Part shown: in pieces, positions 9,318-17,620 of the stretch | Layout of the letters: the number at the start of each line of letters is the position of its first letter | Position numbering within the stretch: position 1 is the stretch's first letter | From: Gammaproteobacteria bacterium | GTDB lineage: Bacteria; Pseudomonadota; Gammaproteobacteria; Ga0077554; Ga007554 | Assembly (NCBI GenBank): GCA_016191235.1 | Contig: JACPOZ010000010.1 | Location: 1-41,503, forward strand | DNA: 41,503 nt | Direction: 5' to 3' | Position numbers and translations under genes: made by a program | The notes under the pieces: generated by a model | Seen by the model: only the letters and a program-made list of their open reading frames with translations | What the model was told of the DNA's origin: nothing | Databases searched by the model: none

Positions 9318-10673
9318 GTGGCTGTTTCTCGTACGACATCACCCGCCAGCATGGGTGGTTCAGGTAAGTTTGCTGAATTAAGGCAGCGCCTGTTTTTTCT
9401 GATTGGCGCGCTAGTGGTGTTCCGGATTGGCGCTTTTATTCCTGTCCCAGGTATAGATCCGCACGCCCTTGCCGCGCTGTTTGAGCAGCAGCGCGGCACT
9501 ATCATTGACATGTTTAACATGTTCTCTGGCGGTGCACTTTCGCGTTTCACGGTATTCGCGCTGGGCATTATGCCTTATATCTCCGCCTCCATTATTCTAC
9601 AGTTGCTGGCGGTGGTGTGGCCTACGCTCGAACAGTTGAAAAAAGAGGGAGAGGCGGGGCGTCGCAAGATCACCCAATACACGCGTTATCTCACGGCAGT
9701 TCTGGCCGCTGGACAGGCAGGCGGGGTTGCTATTGCATTGCAGAAGCAACAGGTCGGCGGTATCAGCGTTGTTATCGAGCCGGGCTATGGTTTCATCTTT
9801 ATCGCCGTGTTGACGCTGGTCGCGGGCACCCTCTTTCTCATGTGGCTGGGTGAGCAAATTACCGAACGTGGAATTGGTAATGGTATTTCCATGATAATTT
9901 TTGCCGGTATCGCTGCTGGTTTACCTTCGGCGATTGGCGGCACGTTGGAGTTGGCGCGTACAGGCGAGATGCATGCCCTGACAGTGCTGGTTCTTTTTGC
10001 TATGGCATTAGTTGTGACTGCGGGCGTTATTTTTATAGAACGCGGCCAACGCCGGATAACCGTAAATTACGCCAAACGGCAACAGGGCCGTAAAGTTTAT
10101 GCAGCTCAGTCGAGCCATTTGCCGATGAAGGTTAACATGGCTGGCGTTATACCGCCAATCTTTGCTTCTAGCATCATCCTTTTCCCTGGCACAATAGCAG
10201 GCATGGTTGGTCAGGGAGAAGGAATGGATTGGTTGCGTGACTTGTCGATAGTATTGTCGCCGGGCCAGCCCGTTTACGTTTTTTTGTATGCCGCCGCCAT
10301 AATTTTCTTCTGCTTCTTTTACACCGCCTTGGTTTTCAATCCAAAAGATACGGCTGATAATTTGAAGAAATCGGGCGCATTTATCCCTGGCGTACGCCCT
10401 GGTGAGCAGACTGCACGTTATATTGATACTGTTATGACCCGGCTAGCGGTTGCTGGGGCCTTGTATTTAACTGTAATTTGTTTGCTGCCGGAGTTTTTGA
10501 TCGTCTCGTGGAATGTGCCGTTCTACTTTGGAGGCACCTCGCTTTTGATTATAGTGGTTGTGGTGATGGATTTTATGACCCAACTGCAAGCCCATTTAAT
10601 GTCCCATCAGTATGAGGGGCTATTAAAGAAGGCGAATCTTAAAGGGTACGGCGGGACAGGTTTGATGCGTTGA
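9318..10673 (+). CDS. secY: Protein translocase subunit SecY
   Basis: A 451-residue SecY with a GTG start directly after the rplO stop; GAGG lies a few bases upstream inside rplO. It forms the ten-helix channel of the SecYEG translocon. Visible hallmarks are the first helix ([20 protein letters not shown]), the plug-region [21 protein letters not shown], and the cytoplasmic loop [19 protein letters not shown]. The C-terminal tail [19 protein letters not shown] is also typical. Its partner genes for the SecD-SecF accessory complex are about 26 kb further on. Confidence 0.98.
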   Translation: MAVSRTTSPASMGGSGKFAELRQRLFFLIGALVVFRIGAFIPVPGIDPHALAALFEQQRGTIIDMFNMFSGGALSRFTVFALGIMPYISASIILQLLAVVWPTLEQLKKEGEAGRRKITQYTRYLTAVLAAGQAGGVAIALQKQQVGGISVVIEPGYGFIFIAVLTLVAGTLFLMWLGEQITERGIGNGISMIIFAGIAAGLPSAIGGTLELARTGEMHALTVLVLFAMALVVTAGVIFIERGQRRITVNYAKRQQGRKVYAAQSSHLPMKVNMAGVIPPIFASSIILFPGTIAGMVGQGEGMDWLRDLSIVLSPGQPVYVFLYAAAIIFFCFFYTALVFNPKDTADNLKKSGAFIPGVRPGEQTARYIDTVMTRLAVAGALYLTVICLLPEFLIVSWNVPFYFGGTSLLIIVVVVMDFMTQLQAHLMSHQYEGLLKKANLKGYGGTGLMR

Positions 10674-10736
10674 GGGGTGTTGAATCTGCCATTTTCGCAG
10701 GTGGTTTTAGCCTGGAAAATGCTGGTATTCTGCTCG

Positions 10737-10764
10737 TTGAAATTTTTCAAACGCCTTGTATACA
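10737..10764 (+). promoter_or_regulatory. Candidate promoter upstream of rpmJ
   Basis: TTGAAA (10737-10742), 16 bases, then TATACA (10759-10764), in the 153-base gap between secY and rpmJ. This is a reasonable sigma-70-type match and would start transcription about 55 bases before rpmJ. The gap is longer than others in the operon, which supports a function, but only sequence resemblance backs it. Confidence 0.4.
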
Positions 10765-10826
10765 TGAAGAGCAGCTATCAATTAATGCGCATTCAGTAAC
10801 TTTAGTATGTTTTGTGGAGAATGGTT

Positions 10827-10940
10827 ATGAAGGTTCGTGCGTCCGTAAAAAAGTTGTGTCGCAACTGTAAAGTAGTGCGTCGTAAGGGTGTCGTTCGTAT
10901 CATATGCGCCGATACACGGCACAAACAGCGGCAGGGCTGA
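10827..10940 (+). CDS. rpmJ: 50S ribosomal protein L36
   Basis: A 37-residue L36, [20 protein letters not shown] to HKQRQG. The zinc-ribbon ligands C11, C14, C27 and H32 are all present, so this is the zinc-binding (C+) type. L36 is the last 50S protein in the secY-rpmJ-rpsM arrangement and binds 23S near the GTPase centre. Confidence 0.96.
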   Translation: MKVRASVKKLCRNCKVVRRKGVVRIICADTRHKQRQG

Positions 10941-10976
10941 TATAGTAAGTTTTCGAGGGTCCTTGATGGGTCCTCC

Positions 10977-11005
10977 TTGATTTCCTTTTCGTTGATAAGT
11001 ATAAT
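10977..11005 (+). promoter_or_regulatory. Promoter upstream of rpsM (alpha operon)
   Basis: TTGATT (10977-10982), exactly 17 bases, then a perfect TATAAT (11000-11005). The start site would fall near 11012, leaving a leader of about 30 bases with AGGAGG before the rpsM ATG. A stem of about 8 pairs with two G-U pairs (GAGGGTCC/GGGTCCTC, around 10955-10975) lies just upstream and may separate rpmJ transcripts from this start. Confidence 0.6.
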
Positions 11006-11041
11006 AGTCAGTTTTACCGGGTAGTATTAGCAGGAGGACGA

Positions 11042-11398
11042 ATGGCCCGTATTGCCGGTGTAAATATACCTGTGCAGAAGCACGCCGTTATTGCGCTCAC
11101 AGCTATATATGGTGTTGGCCCGACTCGGGCGCGCAGTATTTGTGACGCGGCGGGAATAAAGCCCGACGCTAAAATCAAAGAGCTTTCTGATTCTGAAATC
11201 GAAGCGTTGCGTTCTGAGGTTTCCAAGTTAAAAGTTGAAGGTGATCTTCGTCGCGAAGTTTCCATGAGCATCAAGCGTTTGATGGATCTCGGTAGTTATC
11301 GGGGATTGCGTCATCGCCGTGGATTGCCGGCCCGTGGTCAGCGTACTCGTACCAATGCCAGGACCAGAAAAGGTCCACGCAAAGCGATACGCAAATAA
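11042..11398 (+). CDS. rpsM: 30S ribosomal protein S13
   Basis: A 118-residue S13. [20 protein letters not shown] and the C-terminal [19 protein letters not shown] are family signatures; the basic tail contacts P-site tRNA. S13 forms bridges B1a and B1b with the 50S subunit. The Shine-Dalgarno AGGAGG lies 5 bases before the ATG, the strongest in this part of the window. Confidence 0.98.
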   Translation: MARIAGVNIPVQKHAVIALTAIYGVGPTRARSICDAAGIKPDAKIKELSDSEIEALRSEVSKLKVEGDLRREVSMSIKRLMDLGSYRGLRHRRGLPARGQRTRTNARTRKGPRKAIRK

Positions 11399-11421
11399 TT
11401 CAACAGAGCTAGGAGTCCGAA

Positions 11422-11811
11422 ATGGCAAAAGTCAGCACGCGTACGCGCAAGCGTGTAAAAAAGAATGTGGTTGACGGTGTAGCACATGTCTACGCTTCTT
11501 TTAATAACACGATTATAACTATCACCGACCGCCAGGGAAACGCCTTGTCATGGGCGACTGCAGGTAGCTCGGGGTTTCGCGGTTCTCGCAAGAGCACCCC
11601 TTTTGCGGCTCAGGTTGCTGCGGAGAAGGCGGGATCTATCGTGCAAGAATTTGGAATGAAGAACTTAGATGTTCTCGTCAAAGGCCCTGGGCCTGGCCGG
11701 GAGTCTGCGGTGCGCGCGCTGCATGCCGCAGGTTTTAAAATCAATAGCATTACTGACGTTACTCCGATCCCGCACAATGGTTGCCGGCCGCCGAAGAAGC
11801 GTCGCGTTTAA
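11422..11811 (+). CDS. rpsK: 30S ribosomal protein S11
   Basis: A 129-residue S11, ending [18 protein letters not shown], the invariant C-terminus. The [11 protein letters not shown] segment includes the asparagine that is converted to isoaspartate in E. coli S11. S11 sits on the 30S platform beside the E-site mRNA. It follows rpsM by 23 bases with GGAG at the start. Confidence 0.98.
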   Translation: MAKVSTRTRKRVKKNVVDGVAHVYASFNNTIITITDRQGNALSWATAGSSGFRGSRKSTPFAAQVAAEKAGSIVQEFGMKNLDVLVKGPGPGRESAVRALHAAGFKINSITDVTPIPHNGCRPPKKRRV

Positions 11812-11826
11812 AATTGGAGAGTAGCT

Positions 11827-12453
11827 GTGGCTAAATACACAGGATCAAAATGCCGCTTGTGCCGTCGTGAGGGCGAGAAGCTCTTTCTGAAGGGCGAAAA
11901 GTGTTATACCGCAAAGTGCGCGATTGAGAAGCGTAATTCTCCTCCTGGCCAGCATGGACAGAAAAAACCACGGCTTACCGATTATGCCGGGCAGCTCCGC
12001 GCCAAGCAGAAGCTTCGTCGCATTTACGGTGTCCTTGAGGGGCAGTTCCGGGGGTGTTACAAGCAGGCTGATCGGCGGAAGGGTTCTACTGGTGAACTTT
12101 TGCTGCAGCTTCTTGAAAGGCGACTCGACAACGTTGTGTACCGTATGGGGTTTGCGGCTTCTCGTAGCGAAGCGCGACAGTTGGTGCGTCACAATGGGAT
12201 CACGGTAAATGGAAAGAAGGTAAATATACCCAGTTATTTAATCAATCCAAGTGACTTGGTGGCCGTTACTGAAGGCTCTAAAAAACAATTGCGCGTCCAG
12301 GCTGCCCTGACATTTGCCCAGCAGCGTGGTTTCGCAGGTTGGGTCGATGTGGATGTTGAAAAAATGCAGGGTATCTTCAAGGCGATTCCGGAACGCAGCG
12401 ATCTGCCTTCCGATATAAATGAAAACCTTGTTGTGGAGCTTTATTCCAAATAA
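11827..12453 (+). CDS. rpsD: 30S ribosomal protein S4, four-cysteine form
   Basis: A 208-residue S4 with a GTG start. C9, C12, C26 and C31 form a C-x2-C-x13-C-x4-C zinc knuckle like that of Thermus and Bacillus S4. E. coli S4 has only one of these cysteines. The rest (QRTRRIYG-like region, [21 protein letters not shown]4 domain, [21 protein letters not shown] end) is close to the enterobacterial protein. S4 nucleates 30S assembly and in E. coli represses the alpha operon through a pseudoknot in the rpsM leader. The short leader predicted here may not hold that structure. Confidence 0.97.
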   Translation: MAKYTGSKCRLCRREGEKLFLKGEKCYTAKCAIEKRNSPPGQHGQKKPRLTDYAGQLRAKQKLRRIYGVLEGQFRGCYKQADRRKGSTGELLLQLLERRLDNVVYRMGFAASRSEARQLVRHNGITVNGKKVNIPSYLINPSDLVAVTEGSKKQLRVQAALTFAQQRGFAGWVDVDVEKMQGIFKAIPERSDLPSDINENLVVELYSK

Positions 12454-12526
12454 TCAAATTTTTTGATTTTTGGATGGCTGGTGGGTACGCAAAGTACATC
12501 ACGCTTAACGTAAGAGAGGATTTTTC

Positions 12527-13528
12527 ATGCAGGGTTCGGTATTCGAATTTCTGAAGCCGCGTCTGGTGGATGTGCATGTGGTCGGCGGAATGCACGCTAA
12601 GGTTACGTTGGAGCCGCTTGAGCGCGGGTTTGGACATACCCTGGGGAATGCGTTACGCCGTATTTTATTGTCCTCCATGCCTGGTTGTGCGGTTGTGGAG
12701 GCCGAGATTGAGGGTGTGTTGCACGAATACACCAGTCTTGAAGGGGTTCAGGAAGATGTAATTGATATCTTGCTGAACCTGAAAGGCTTGGCGATACGCA
12801 TGCATGGCCGTGATGAGGCATGGGTCAATCTGAGAAAGAAAGGCCCCGGTGTTGTTCTGGCAAAAGATATTGAATTGCCCCATGACATCGAGATAGTAAA
12901 TCCTAACCACGTGATTGCTAATCTTACCAAGCCCACCGAGTTGGCGATGACCCTTTGTATCTCACGGGGACGCGGTTATCAGCCGGCGTTGAGCCGGTTG
13001 AATACTGAAGATGCCGGCAACCCGATAGGCAGGTTGCAATTGGATGCCTCGTTTAGTCCCGTGCGTAGAGTTTCCTATGTGGTCGAGAGCGCGCGCGTTG
13101 AGCAACGCACCGACCTGGATAAGTTGGTGATTGACATTGAAACGAATGGCACGATTGATCCTGAGGAAGCTATTCGTCGTGCGGCCACTATATTGCAGGA
13201 GCAGCTTTCTGTTTTCGTGGAGCTGAAGGGTAAAGAGGAAGCTCAAGCTGCGATCAAAGAAATGGAGATCGACCCGATACTGTTGCGCCCGGTCGATGAT
13301 CTTGAGTTGACAGTGCGTTCCGCGAATTGCTTGAAAGCTGAAAACATTTATTACATTGGTGACTTGATTCAGCGTACTGAGGTTGAGTTGCTGAAGACCC
13401 CTAATTTAGGCAAAAAATCACTGACAGAGATTAAGGATGTCTTGGCCTCTCATGGCCTGTCTTTGGGGATGTGCTTGGAGAATTGGCCGCCGGCAGGACT
13501 TCAGAGGAAGGAAAAGGCATCGGCCTGA
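12527..13528 (+). CDS. rpoA: RNA polymerase subunit alpha
   Basis: A 333-residue alpha subunit. The N-terminal domain (about 1-235) contains the dimerisation and beta/beta' assembly region. The C-terminal domain (about 248-325) has [19 protein letters not shown]264 corresponds to E. coli R265, which binds UP-element DNA. The [17 protein letters not shown] block contacts sigma and activators. The 73-base gap after rpsD and 137-base gap before rplQ are the widest near the end of the operon. Confidence 0.98.
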   Translation: MQGSVFEFLKPRLVDVHVVGGMHAKVTLEPLERGFGHTLGNALRRILLSSMPGCAVVEAEIEGVLHEYTSLEGVQEDVIDILLNLKGLAIRMHGRDEAWVNLRKKGPGVVLAKDIELPHDIEIVNPNHVIANLTKPTELAMTLCISRGRGYQPALSRLNTEDAGNPIGRLQLDASFSPVRRVSYVVESARVEQRTDLDKLVIDIETNGTIDPEEAIRRAATILQEQLSVFVELKGKEEAQAAIKEMEIDPILLRPVDDLELTVRSANCLKAENIYYIGDLIQRTEVELLKTPNLGKKSLTEIKDVLASHGLSLGMCLENWPPAGLQRKEKASA

Positions 13529-13665
13529 GCCAGATTAAGTAGGCATAAAGTCTGTTTCGTCTTTTTTGTGGGTTGCTCTTTACCTCAGTTTGCTGAAGTT
13601 TTAAAACAATTATAGTGTCCGCTCCTTAATCGGCTGCGGGCCAATTGGTTAAGGAAGTTTAACAA

Positions 13666-14061
13666 ATGCGTCATCGCAATATTGGGCGTCAACTTAGTCG
13701 TGATAGCAGCCATCGCAAGGCTATGCTCAGGAATATGACGATATCTCTGATTCGTCATGAGATTATAAAAACCACACTACCTAAAGCCAAAGAGCTTCGT
13801 CGTATGGCGGAGCCACTAATCACTTTGGCGAAAGTCGATAATGTTTCCAAAAGGCGGCTTGCGTTTGCCCGGATACGTGATCGTGACGTGGTAAGCAAGC
13901 TGTTCAACGAGGTTGGCCCTCGCTATAAGGCTCGCCCTGGTGGGTATCTTCGAATCCTTAAATGTGGATTTCGTGCCGGCGATAAAGCACCTATGGCGAT
14001 TGTCGAGCTTGTTGACCGCCCATCGTCTGGTGCGGAGGCCAAGCCCGTTAACGCTGAATAG
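13666..14061 (+). CDS. rplQ: 50S ribosomal protein L17
   Basis: A 131-residue L17, reading [20 protein letters not shown] and [21 protein letters not shown]17 lies next to L22 and L32 near the tunnel exit. It is the last gene of the alpha operon and is followed by a strong terminator. AAGGAAG precedes the ATG. The upstream gap has an AT-rich stretch around 13600-13615 that might hold a weak promoter, not convincing enough to list. Confidence 0.98.
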   Translation: MRHRNIGRQLSRDSSHRKAMLRNMTISLIRHEIIKTTLPKAKELRRMAEPLITLAKVDNVSKRRLAFARIRDRDVVSKLFNEVGPRYKARPGGYLRILKCGFRAGDKAPMAIVELVDRPSSGAEAKPVNAE

Positions 14062-14088
14062 CGGGGTTTGACACCTTGGAATATTTTA

Positions 14089-14117
14089 AAAAAACCGGGC
14101 GATGCCCGGTTTTTTTA
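14089..14117 (+). terminator. Rho-independent terminator after rplQ
   Basis: AAAAAACCGGGC, loop GAT, GCCCGGTTTTTTT. A perfect GC stem flanked by A and T runs, so it could work on either strand. It closes the S10-spc-alpha block, 28 bases after the rplQ stop. Confidence 0.95.
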
Positions 14118-14514
14118 TGTGCGCGCCGTAGAAATGGTGGAATGGAAGTCCGCGCATATACGTAAAGGAGCTGTTTGCTGAGGGGAGGCTCCTATGGCTG
14201 GATAATCCTATGCCGACGTTTAAACTGTAAAGGGCGCAATGTAGCGGCCTCATCAAAAAAGTGGGCCAGCAGAGCCTAAAAAATCCATTAAAAACATATT
14301 ACTAGCCGTCCAAAAAAGCGACCAGCTGCCGTTTTTAGGGTTATGTTAGCCCGGTACAGTTCGGGCAAAACTGGTTTGCGCCGCAGGATGAAGGCGCCGT
14401 ATAATCACCCCCTTAAGAGATGCGGAAGTGCAGGGGCAAGATCAGTTTTTGTGATGGTTGTCACATATCTACCCTAAAGTTTTATCACGGATAGGCCGAT
14501 ACATATTAATGGCC
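14118..14514. other. Intergenic stretch without a recognisable gene
   Basis: About 400 bases with no open frame that looks coding. It contains a small hairpin (GCCCG/CGGGC around 14349-14366) and a possible promoter, TTGCGC (14376-14381), 18 bases, TATAAT (14400-14405). That promoter is not directly upstream of a gene; it could drive a long leader of the next gene or a small RNA, but nothing here proves a transcript. Confidence 0.4.
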
Positions 14515-14545
14515 TTGACAAACGTGGCTGAGCCATGTTAAAAAT
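14515..14545 (+). promoter_or_regulatory. Promoter of the secreted-protein gene
   Basis: A perfect TTGACA (14515-14520) followed after 17-18 bases by TTAAAAAT (14538-14545), read as TTAAAA or TAAAAA. The start site near 14551 leaves a leader of about 80 bases ahead of the ATG at 14630. It is one of the best -35 boxes in the window. Confidence 0.6.
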
Positions 14546-14629
14546 GAATCACAGATGTGCTTGTGGTGTTTTAGGATGGGGTGGGAAGCCTGCCTCTTGA
14601 TTTGGGTGTCATGATTGGGGAGATATGAT

Positions 14630-15535
14630 ATGCGTAACAAAATGTTTATGGTTTCCGCAGGTTCTGCTGCTCTGATTCTTTCGGGGGCGGTGATGGCGGT
14701 GCCGCCTATCCCATTTGATGGGTGGACCCTGAATGCGGATAAATCTATTACCGGGGGGACTTGTAGTCCGCCGGTTAGCTGCGCTACAACTATGGCGGGC
14801 GATTATTTTCTTCAGCGCAATGTCACAGTGGGTGATGTGCGATACATCCAGACCATTGTGACTGACGCGACCGGCTTCAAGGACGAAAATTTTGTGCGTA
14901 TGGCCGGTGGTGCTGGTGTCACCGGTATTGCTGGCAAGCAGAATATTACTGAGACCTCGACAGTCGTCGGTCCTCCGCCCGTCACCACGGTCTTTAGCTC
15001 GACAGCCGAGCTGCAAACCGGTTGGGCCGCCCCCGCCGAGGGCAATCTTGTTAAACTGACCCAGAGCTTGGATCAAGCGGCCCTGAAATTCACCAGCAAC
15101 TTTGGTTTCAGTCAGGCCACGGACAATGCTGGTGTCATTAAAGGGAAGAGTCTGGATCTTGGTCAAAATGTAAGTGTGGCGCAAGCGGGTGTTACGGGAG
15201 GCGAAAACGACAAACAGCTATTCGTGCTTCGTGAGCGTCAGGGTACCTTTAACCCTGCGGCCGGTACGTTCCAGCTTCAGGGTGGCACCCCTCTTTCCTA
15301 TGTGGCGCTTGACGATGTGAAGGTGACCTGGATCGGGCAGGGGATTACGATGGGTTCAGGCCTCGGCGCGCAGGATTTTGGTTTCCAGTCCTACGAAAAC
15401 CTGACCAGCCCCGGTGCTGTGCAAAAGTTTGATTTGGCCTCTATGGGTACATTCGATGATGCTAGCCAGCCTTGGAAGACCGCCTTGTTCGGTGCGAAGC
15501 CGGTCTATGCTACGCCCCCCATCTTCAATCCCTAG
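14630..15535 (+). CDS. Secreted protein of unknown function
   Basis: 301 residues; I recognise no family. The start at 14630 is chosen because GGGGAGA lies about 7 bases upstream and it gives a clean signal peptide: MRNKMFMVSAGSAALILSG, cleaved near AVMA-VPP (residue ~23). The mature part is rich in Thr, Gly, Val and Phe, with few charged residues. It has a single cysteine pair (GTCSPPVSCA) that could form a disulphide near residues 44-50. There are no later membrane segments, so it is probably periplasmic or secreted. The regular alternation of small and beta-prone residues suggests a beta-rich fold (inference). It has its own promoter and terminator, so it is a single-gene transcription unit, separate from the LolA-like gene downstream. 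A surface or extracellular protein is the best guess. Confidence 0.8.
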   Translation: MRNKMFMVSAGSAALILSGAVMAVPPIPFDGWTLNADKSITGGTCSPPVSCATTMAGDYFLQRNVTVGDVRYIQTIVTDATGFKDENFVRMAGGAGVTGIAGKQNITETSTVVGPPPVTTVFSSTAELQTGWAAPAEGNLVKLTQSLDQAALKFTSNFGFSQATDNAGVIKGKSLDLGQNVSVAQAGVTGGENDKQLFVLRERQGTFNPAAGTFQLQGGTPLSYVALDDVKVTWIGQGITMGSGLGAQDFGFQSYENLTSPGAVQKFDLASMGTFDDASQPWKTALFGAKPVYATPPIFNP

Positions 15536-15575
15536 TAATGTCCTAGCTATCGGCTGAGGCTGATACAAGAAAAAG

Positions 15576-15608
15576 AGAGGGGGAGATTTCACTCCCCCTC
15601 TTTTTTTT
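15576..15608 (+). terminator. Rho-independent terminator
   Basis: AGAGGGGGAG (15576-15585), loop ATTTCA, CTCCCCCTCT (15592-15601), then a run of eight T. It ends the secreted-protein gene 40 bases after its stop. Confidence 0.93.
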
Positions 15609-15637
15609 GCCTATGATTTTCAAGGCGACTGATCTTG

Positions 15638-15810
15638 CCTAGCAGCCTGTCGGACTTGGTTAGGGGATCGTAGCGAAAAAGTGGGAGAGTGAGGACAGTT
15701 TTTCGCTGTTTTGAGGAGAATAGCTGGCACGTGTAACGAAAAATAGTGGAAAAATGGACCGCTCTCCCACTTTTGCAGTAGATTCGACCTAAGTCCGACA
15801 GGCTGCTAGG
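15638..15810. mobile_element. Inverted-repeat mini-element (MITE-like), 173 bp
   Basis: Perfect 20-base terminal inverted repeats, CCTAGCAGCCTGTCGGACTT at 15638-15657 and its complement at 15791-15810. A second nested pair sits at 15677-15689 and 15762-15774 (AAAAGTGGGAGAG and complement). No transposase is encoded inside. The ends contain CTAG on both sides, which could be a four-base target duplication or part of the palindrome. The structure fits a non-autonomous IS derivative moved by a related transposase elsewhere. The alternative, a long regulatory hairpin, is less likely given the sharp ends. I cannot name the parent IS from sequence alone. Confidence 0.65.
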
Positions 15811-16088
15811 GATAGGTCTCCGATGTTTCCTCAAATTACCGCCATATCCTGCTGGGCGCCCTCAAATTGTTTGACAATGTTCGACAAAACAGGGTAATTT
15901 TCTGGATTAAATTTGCCATAAGAAGTCTGTTTGGCTTAGAAAGTCCGGAATGGTGTCTGGTGGCGTGGGTTCTAGGCGACCTGATGGGAGAGGCTGGGTT
16001 CCGCTAAGCTGAGAGCCATTGCCGGAATTGAGTCCGTTTGCCTTGATCGCTGGGATCAAGCTGTAACATAAGAAAATAGGAGTCGGTC
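15811..16088. promoter_or_regulatory. Upstream region of the LolA-like gene, candidate promoter and hairpin
   Basis: TTGACA (15871-15876), 18 bases, TAATTT (15895-15900) is a possible promoter, leaving a long leader of about 180 bases. Near the gene a perfect 7-base inverted repeat, CTTGATC (16042-16048) and GATCAAG (16054-16060) with loop GCTGG, stands about 20 bases before the Shine-Dalgarno TAGGAG. It could be an operator or an RNA hairpin. Confidence 0.4.
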
Positions 16089-16940
16089 ATGAATCCATTG
16101 TCGGGTTTCAGTGCTAAGCGTTATCTGATGGCACTCCCATTGTTGCTGTCCAGTGTGATTGTTGCGCCTCTGGTTCACGCGGCTCAGGACGGCCCAGGTG
16201 GTGTGACGGGTGAAGATGTTGTTAAAAACTGTGATTTCAAAAATCCCGGTAATGATCAGCGCTCAAAGTTGGCGATTATTCTCAAGGACAGCTCGGGTAG
16301 CGAGAGAAAAAATGTTTACCTCCGGTTATGGAAGGATTACAAGGGGGCCGAGGGTGTCGCCGATAAAATGATTCTCTTCACGGAATATCCACCGGATGCC
16401 CAAGGTGCGGCCTTTATGCGTTGGGCATTTACCCGTGAGGCGGACAAAAATGCCGATCAGTGGATTTATCTGCCGGCTTTGAGAAAGATACGGCGGGTTT
16501 CGATCAGGGATCCTGGTGATAGCTTCTTGGGTTCGGATTTGACGTATGCCGATATCAGTGGCAGGGCATTGGATGAGGATGAGCATAAACTGATTCGAAT
16601 CGAATCCGCCAACAATAATGAGTTTTACATGGTGGAGAGCACACCGAAGGAAAAAAATCCGCTCTACAGCAAGCGTATATCCTGGTTCCTCAAGACGCCT
16701 GCTTGGGATGGTTGCATCAAGGCTCGGGTTGATTATTACGACAAAAGGGGTGATTTGCTGAAAAGGCAGAATTTGCGCTGGCAAAAAGTGGGACCGGCAT
16801 GGGTATGGGATAAGGTGATTGTTCAGAATGTACAAACCCTGCACTCTTCGATGTTTGAGGTTACCAACGTCGAGATCAATGTTGGTCTGCAGGATAGCCT
16901 TTTTGCTGAAAGGACTTTGGAAAAAGGGTATAGCAAATAG
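16089..16940 (+). CDS. LolA-like periplasmic protein (outer-membrane lipoprotein-sorting type), copy 1
   Basis: 283 residues with a signal peptide cleaved near LVHA-AQD (residue ~31). The mature part has the features of the LolA_like family (PF17131-type, annotated as outer membrane lipoprotein-sorting protein). These are the GSERKNVYLRLWKDYKG strand pair, a TEYPPDAQGAAFMRW turn, and the hallmark WIYLPALRKIRRVS around W125. Such proteins are half-barrels that hold a hydrophobic ligand and commonly sit beside MMPL/RND exporters. Here an RND gene follows two genes downstream, so it is probably the periplasmic carrier for that system. A paralogue lies at 30110. The ligand, whether lipoprotein, sterol, hopanoid or other lipid, cannot be told from sequence. 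TAGGAG precedes the ATG. Confidence 0.85.
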   Translation: MNPLSGFSAKRYLMALPLLLSSVIVAPLVHAAQDGPGGVTGEDVVKNCDFKNPGNDQRSKLAIILKDSSGSERKNVYLRLWKDYKGAEGVADKMILFTEYPPDAQGAAFMRWAFTREADKNADQWIYLPALRKIRRVSIRDPGDSFLGSDLTYADISGRALDEDEHKLIRIESANNNEFYMVESTPKEKNPLYSKRISWFLKTPAWDGCIKARVDYYDKRGDLLKRQNLRWQKVGPAWVWDKVIVQNVQTLHSSMFEVTNVEINVGLQDSLFAERTLEKGYSK

Positions 16941-17121
16941 ACACATCGCTGAATGCTTTGCAGCGGGCGGCGGCGAGCGAGTGTTCAAGTAGTTAATCCC
17001 CCCTCTCCACGCGATCTGGAGTGGGGGTGCTGTTGTTGGCGCGCACCCTCCTCACTTGTGTCACTCGCGTGCCGTTATCTTCCCCTTGCCATTCCTGGCA
17101 GCATGACTTTCCTTTTGATTA

Positions 17122-17169
17122 TTGACGTTCCCCTGATATTCGTATAACATTTGTTTTCCATTGTTATAC
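17122..17169 (+). promoter_or_regulatory. Promoter with overlapping palindromic operator
   Basis: TTGACG (17122-17127), 17 bases, TAACAT (17145-17150). A perfect inverted repeat, GTATAACA (17142-17149) and TGTTATAC (17162-17169), overlaps the -10 box. The half-sites are 20 bases apart centre to centre, that is, two turns on one face of the helix. It lies 20 bases before a ribbon-helix-helix-like gene, which suggests autoregulation (inference). Confidence 0.55.
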
Positions 17170-17188
17170 AAATATTGAGGGCAAGTTT

Positions 17189-17620
17189 ATGCATGAGAGG
17201 CCGATAACACAAGCGCAGGCCATGCGAGACAAGGCAATGTCTGTTGCGATGAAGCGTAAGGAGGAGTTTCTGGGGGCCAGGGTGCCTAAGGTGTTGCGGG
17301 ATCGGGTGATACAAAGAGCGAGCGACCTGGGCGTGCCTGTTTCAATCCTGATACGAACGATTCTTGAAGAGGCATTTGCTGGGGAGCAGGCTGCGGGGCG
17401 CCGTGTTGCGGTGCAGGGTTCGCATGCACCGATAAGTCCTGCATCTCTACCGGTCAGGTTTCCTTCAGTTTTGGGGTGGGAGGAAATCAAGTTGAATAGA
17501 CAGATGGATTGTTCTGGTTGCGGACGGCGGCTCGCACCGGGAATGTTGGTTACCCTGGGATTGGGGTTGTCTGGCGAAAGTCATGTTATCCTTTGTGATC
17601 AATGTAAGGATCAGATTTGA
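17189..17620 (+). CDS. Putative ribbon-helix-helix regulator with C-terminal zinc ribbon
   Basis: 143 residues, not a family I recognise as a whole. Residues 27-64 (FLGARVPKVLRDRVIQRASD and the following VPVSILIRTILEEAF) look like a ribbon-helix-helix domain: a short strand, then two helices. A linker rich in Pro and Ser follows. C108-x2-C111 and C136-x2-C139 then form a probable zinc ribbon. RHH proteins bind DNA as dimers at palindromes, and a perfect 8+8 palindrome lies over this gene's own promoter. The stop overlaps the start of the next outer-membrane gene by 4 bases, so both are co-translated. I infer a local repressor of the envelope cluster. It could instead be an antitoxin-like or metal-sensing protein; no toxin gene is adjacent. 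GAGG is 8 bases before the ATG. Confidence 0.65.
   Translation: MHERPITQAQAMRDKAMSVAMKRKEEFLGARVPKVLRDRVIQRASDLGVPVSILIRTILEEAFAGEQAAGRRVAVQGSHAPISPASLPVRFPSVLGWEEIKLNRQMDCSGCGRRLAPGMLVTLGLGLSGESHVILCDQCKDQI

Noticed and set aside
13590-13620. A promoter before rplQ (TTGCTG, 15 bases, TATAGT)
   Set aside because: The spacing is too short and both boxes are weak; rplQ is probably co-transcribed with rpoA.
16998-17027. A CCCCCTCTCC/GGAGTGGGGG hairpin as a terminator after the first LolA-like gene
   Set aside because: One internal mismatch and no T run. It may form, but I cannot call it a terminator.
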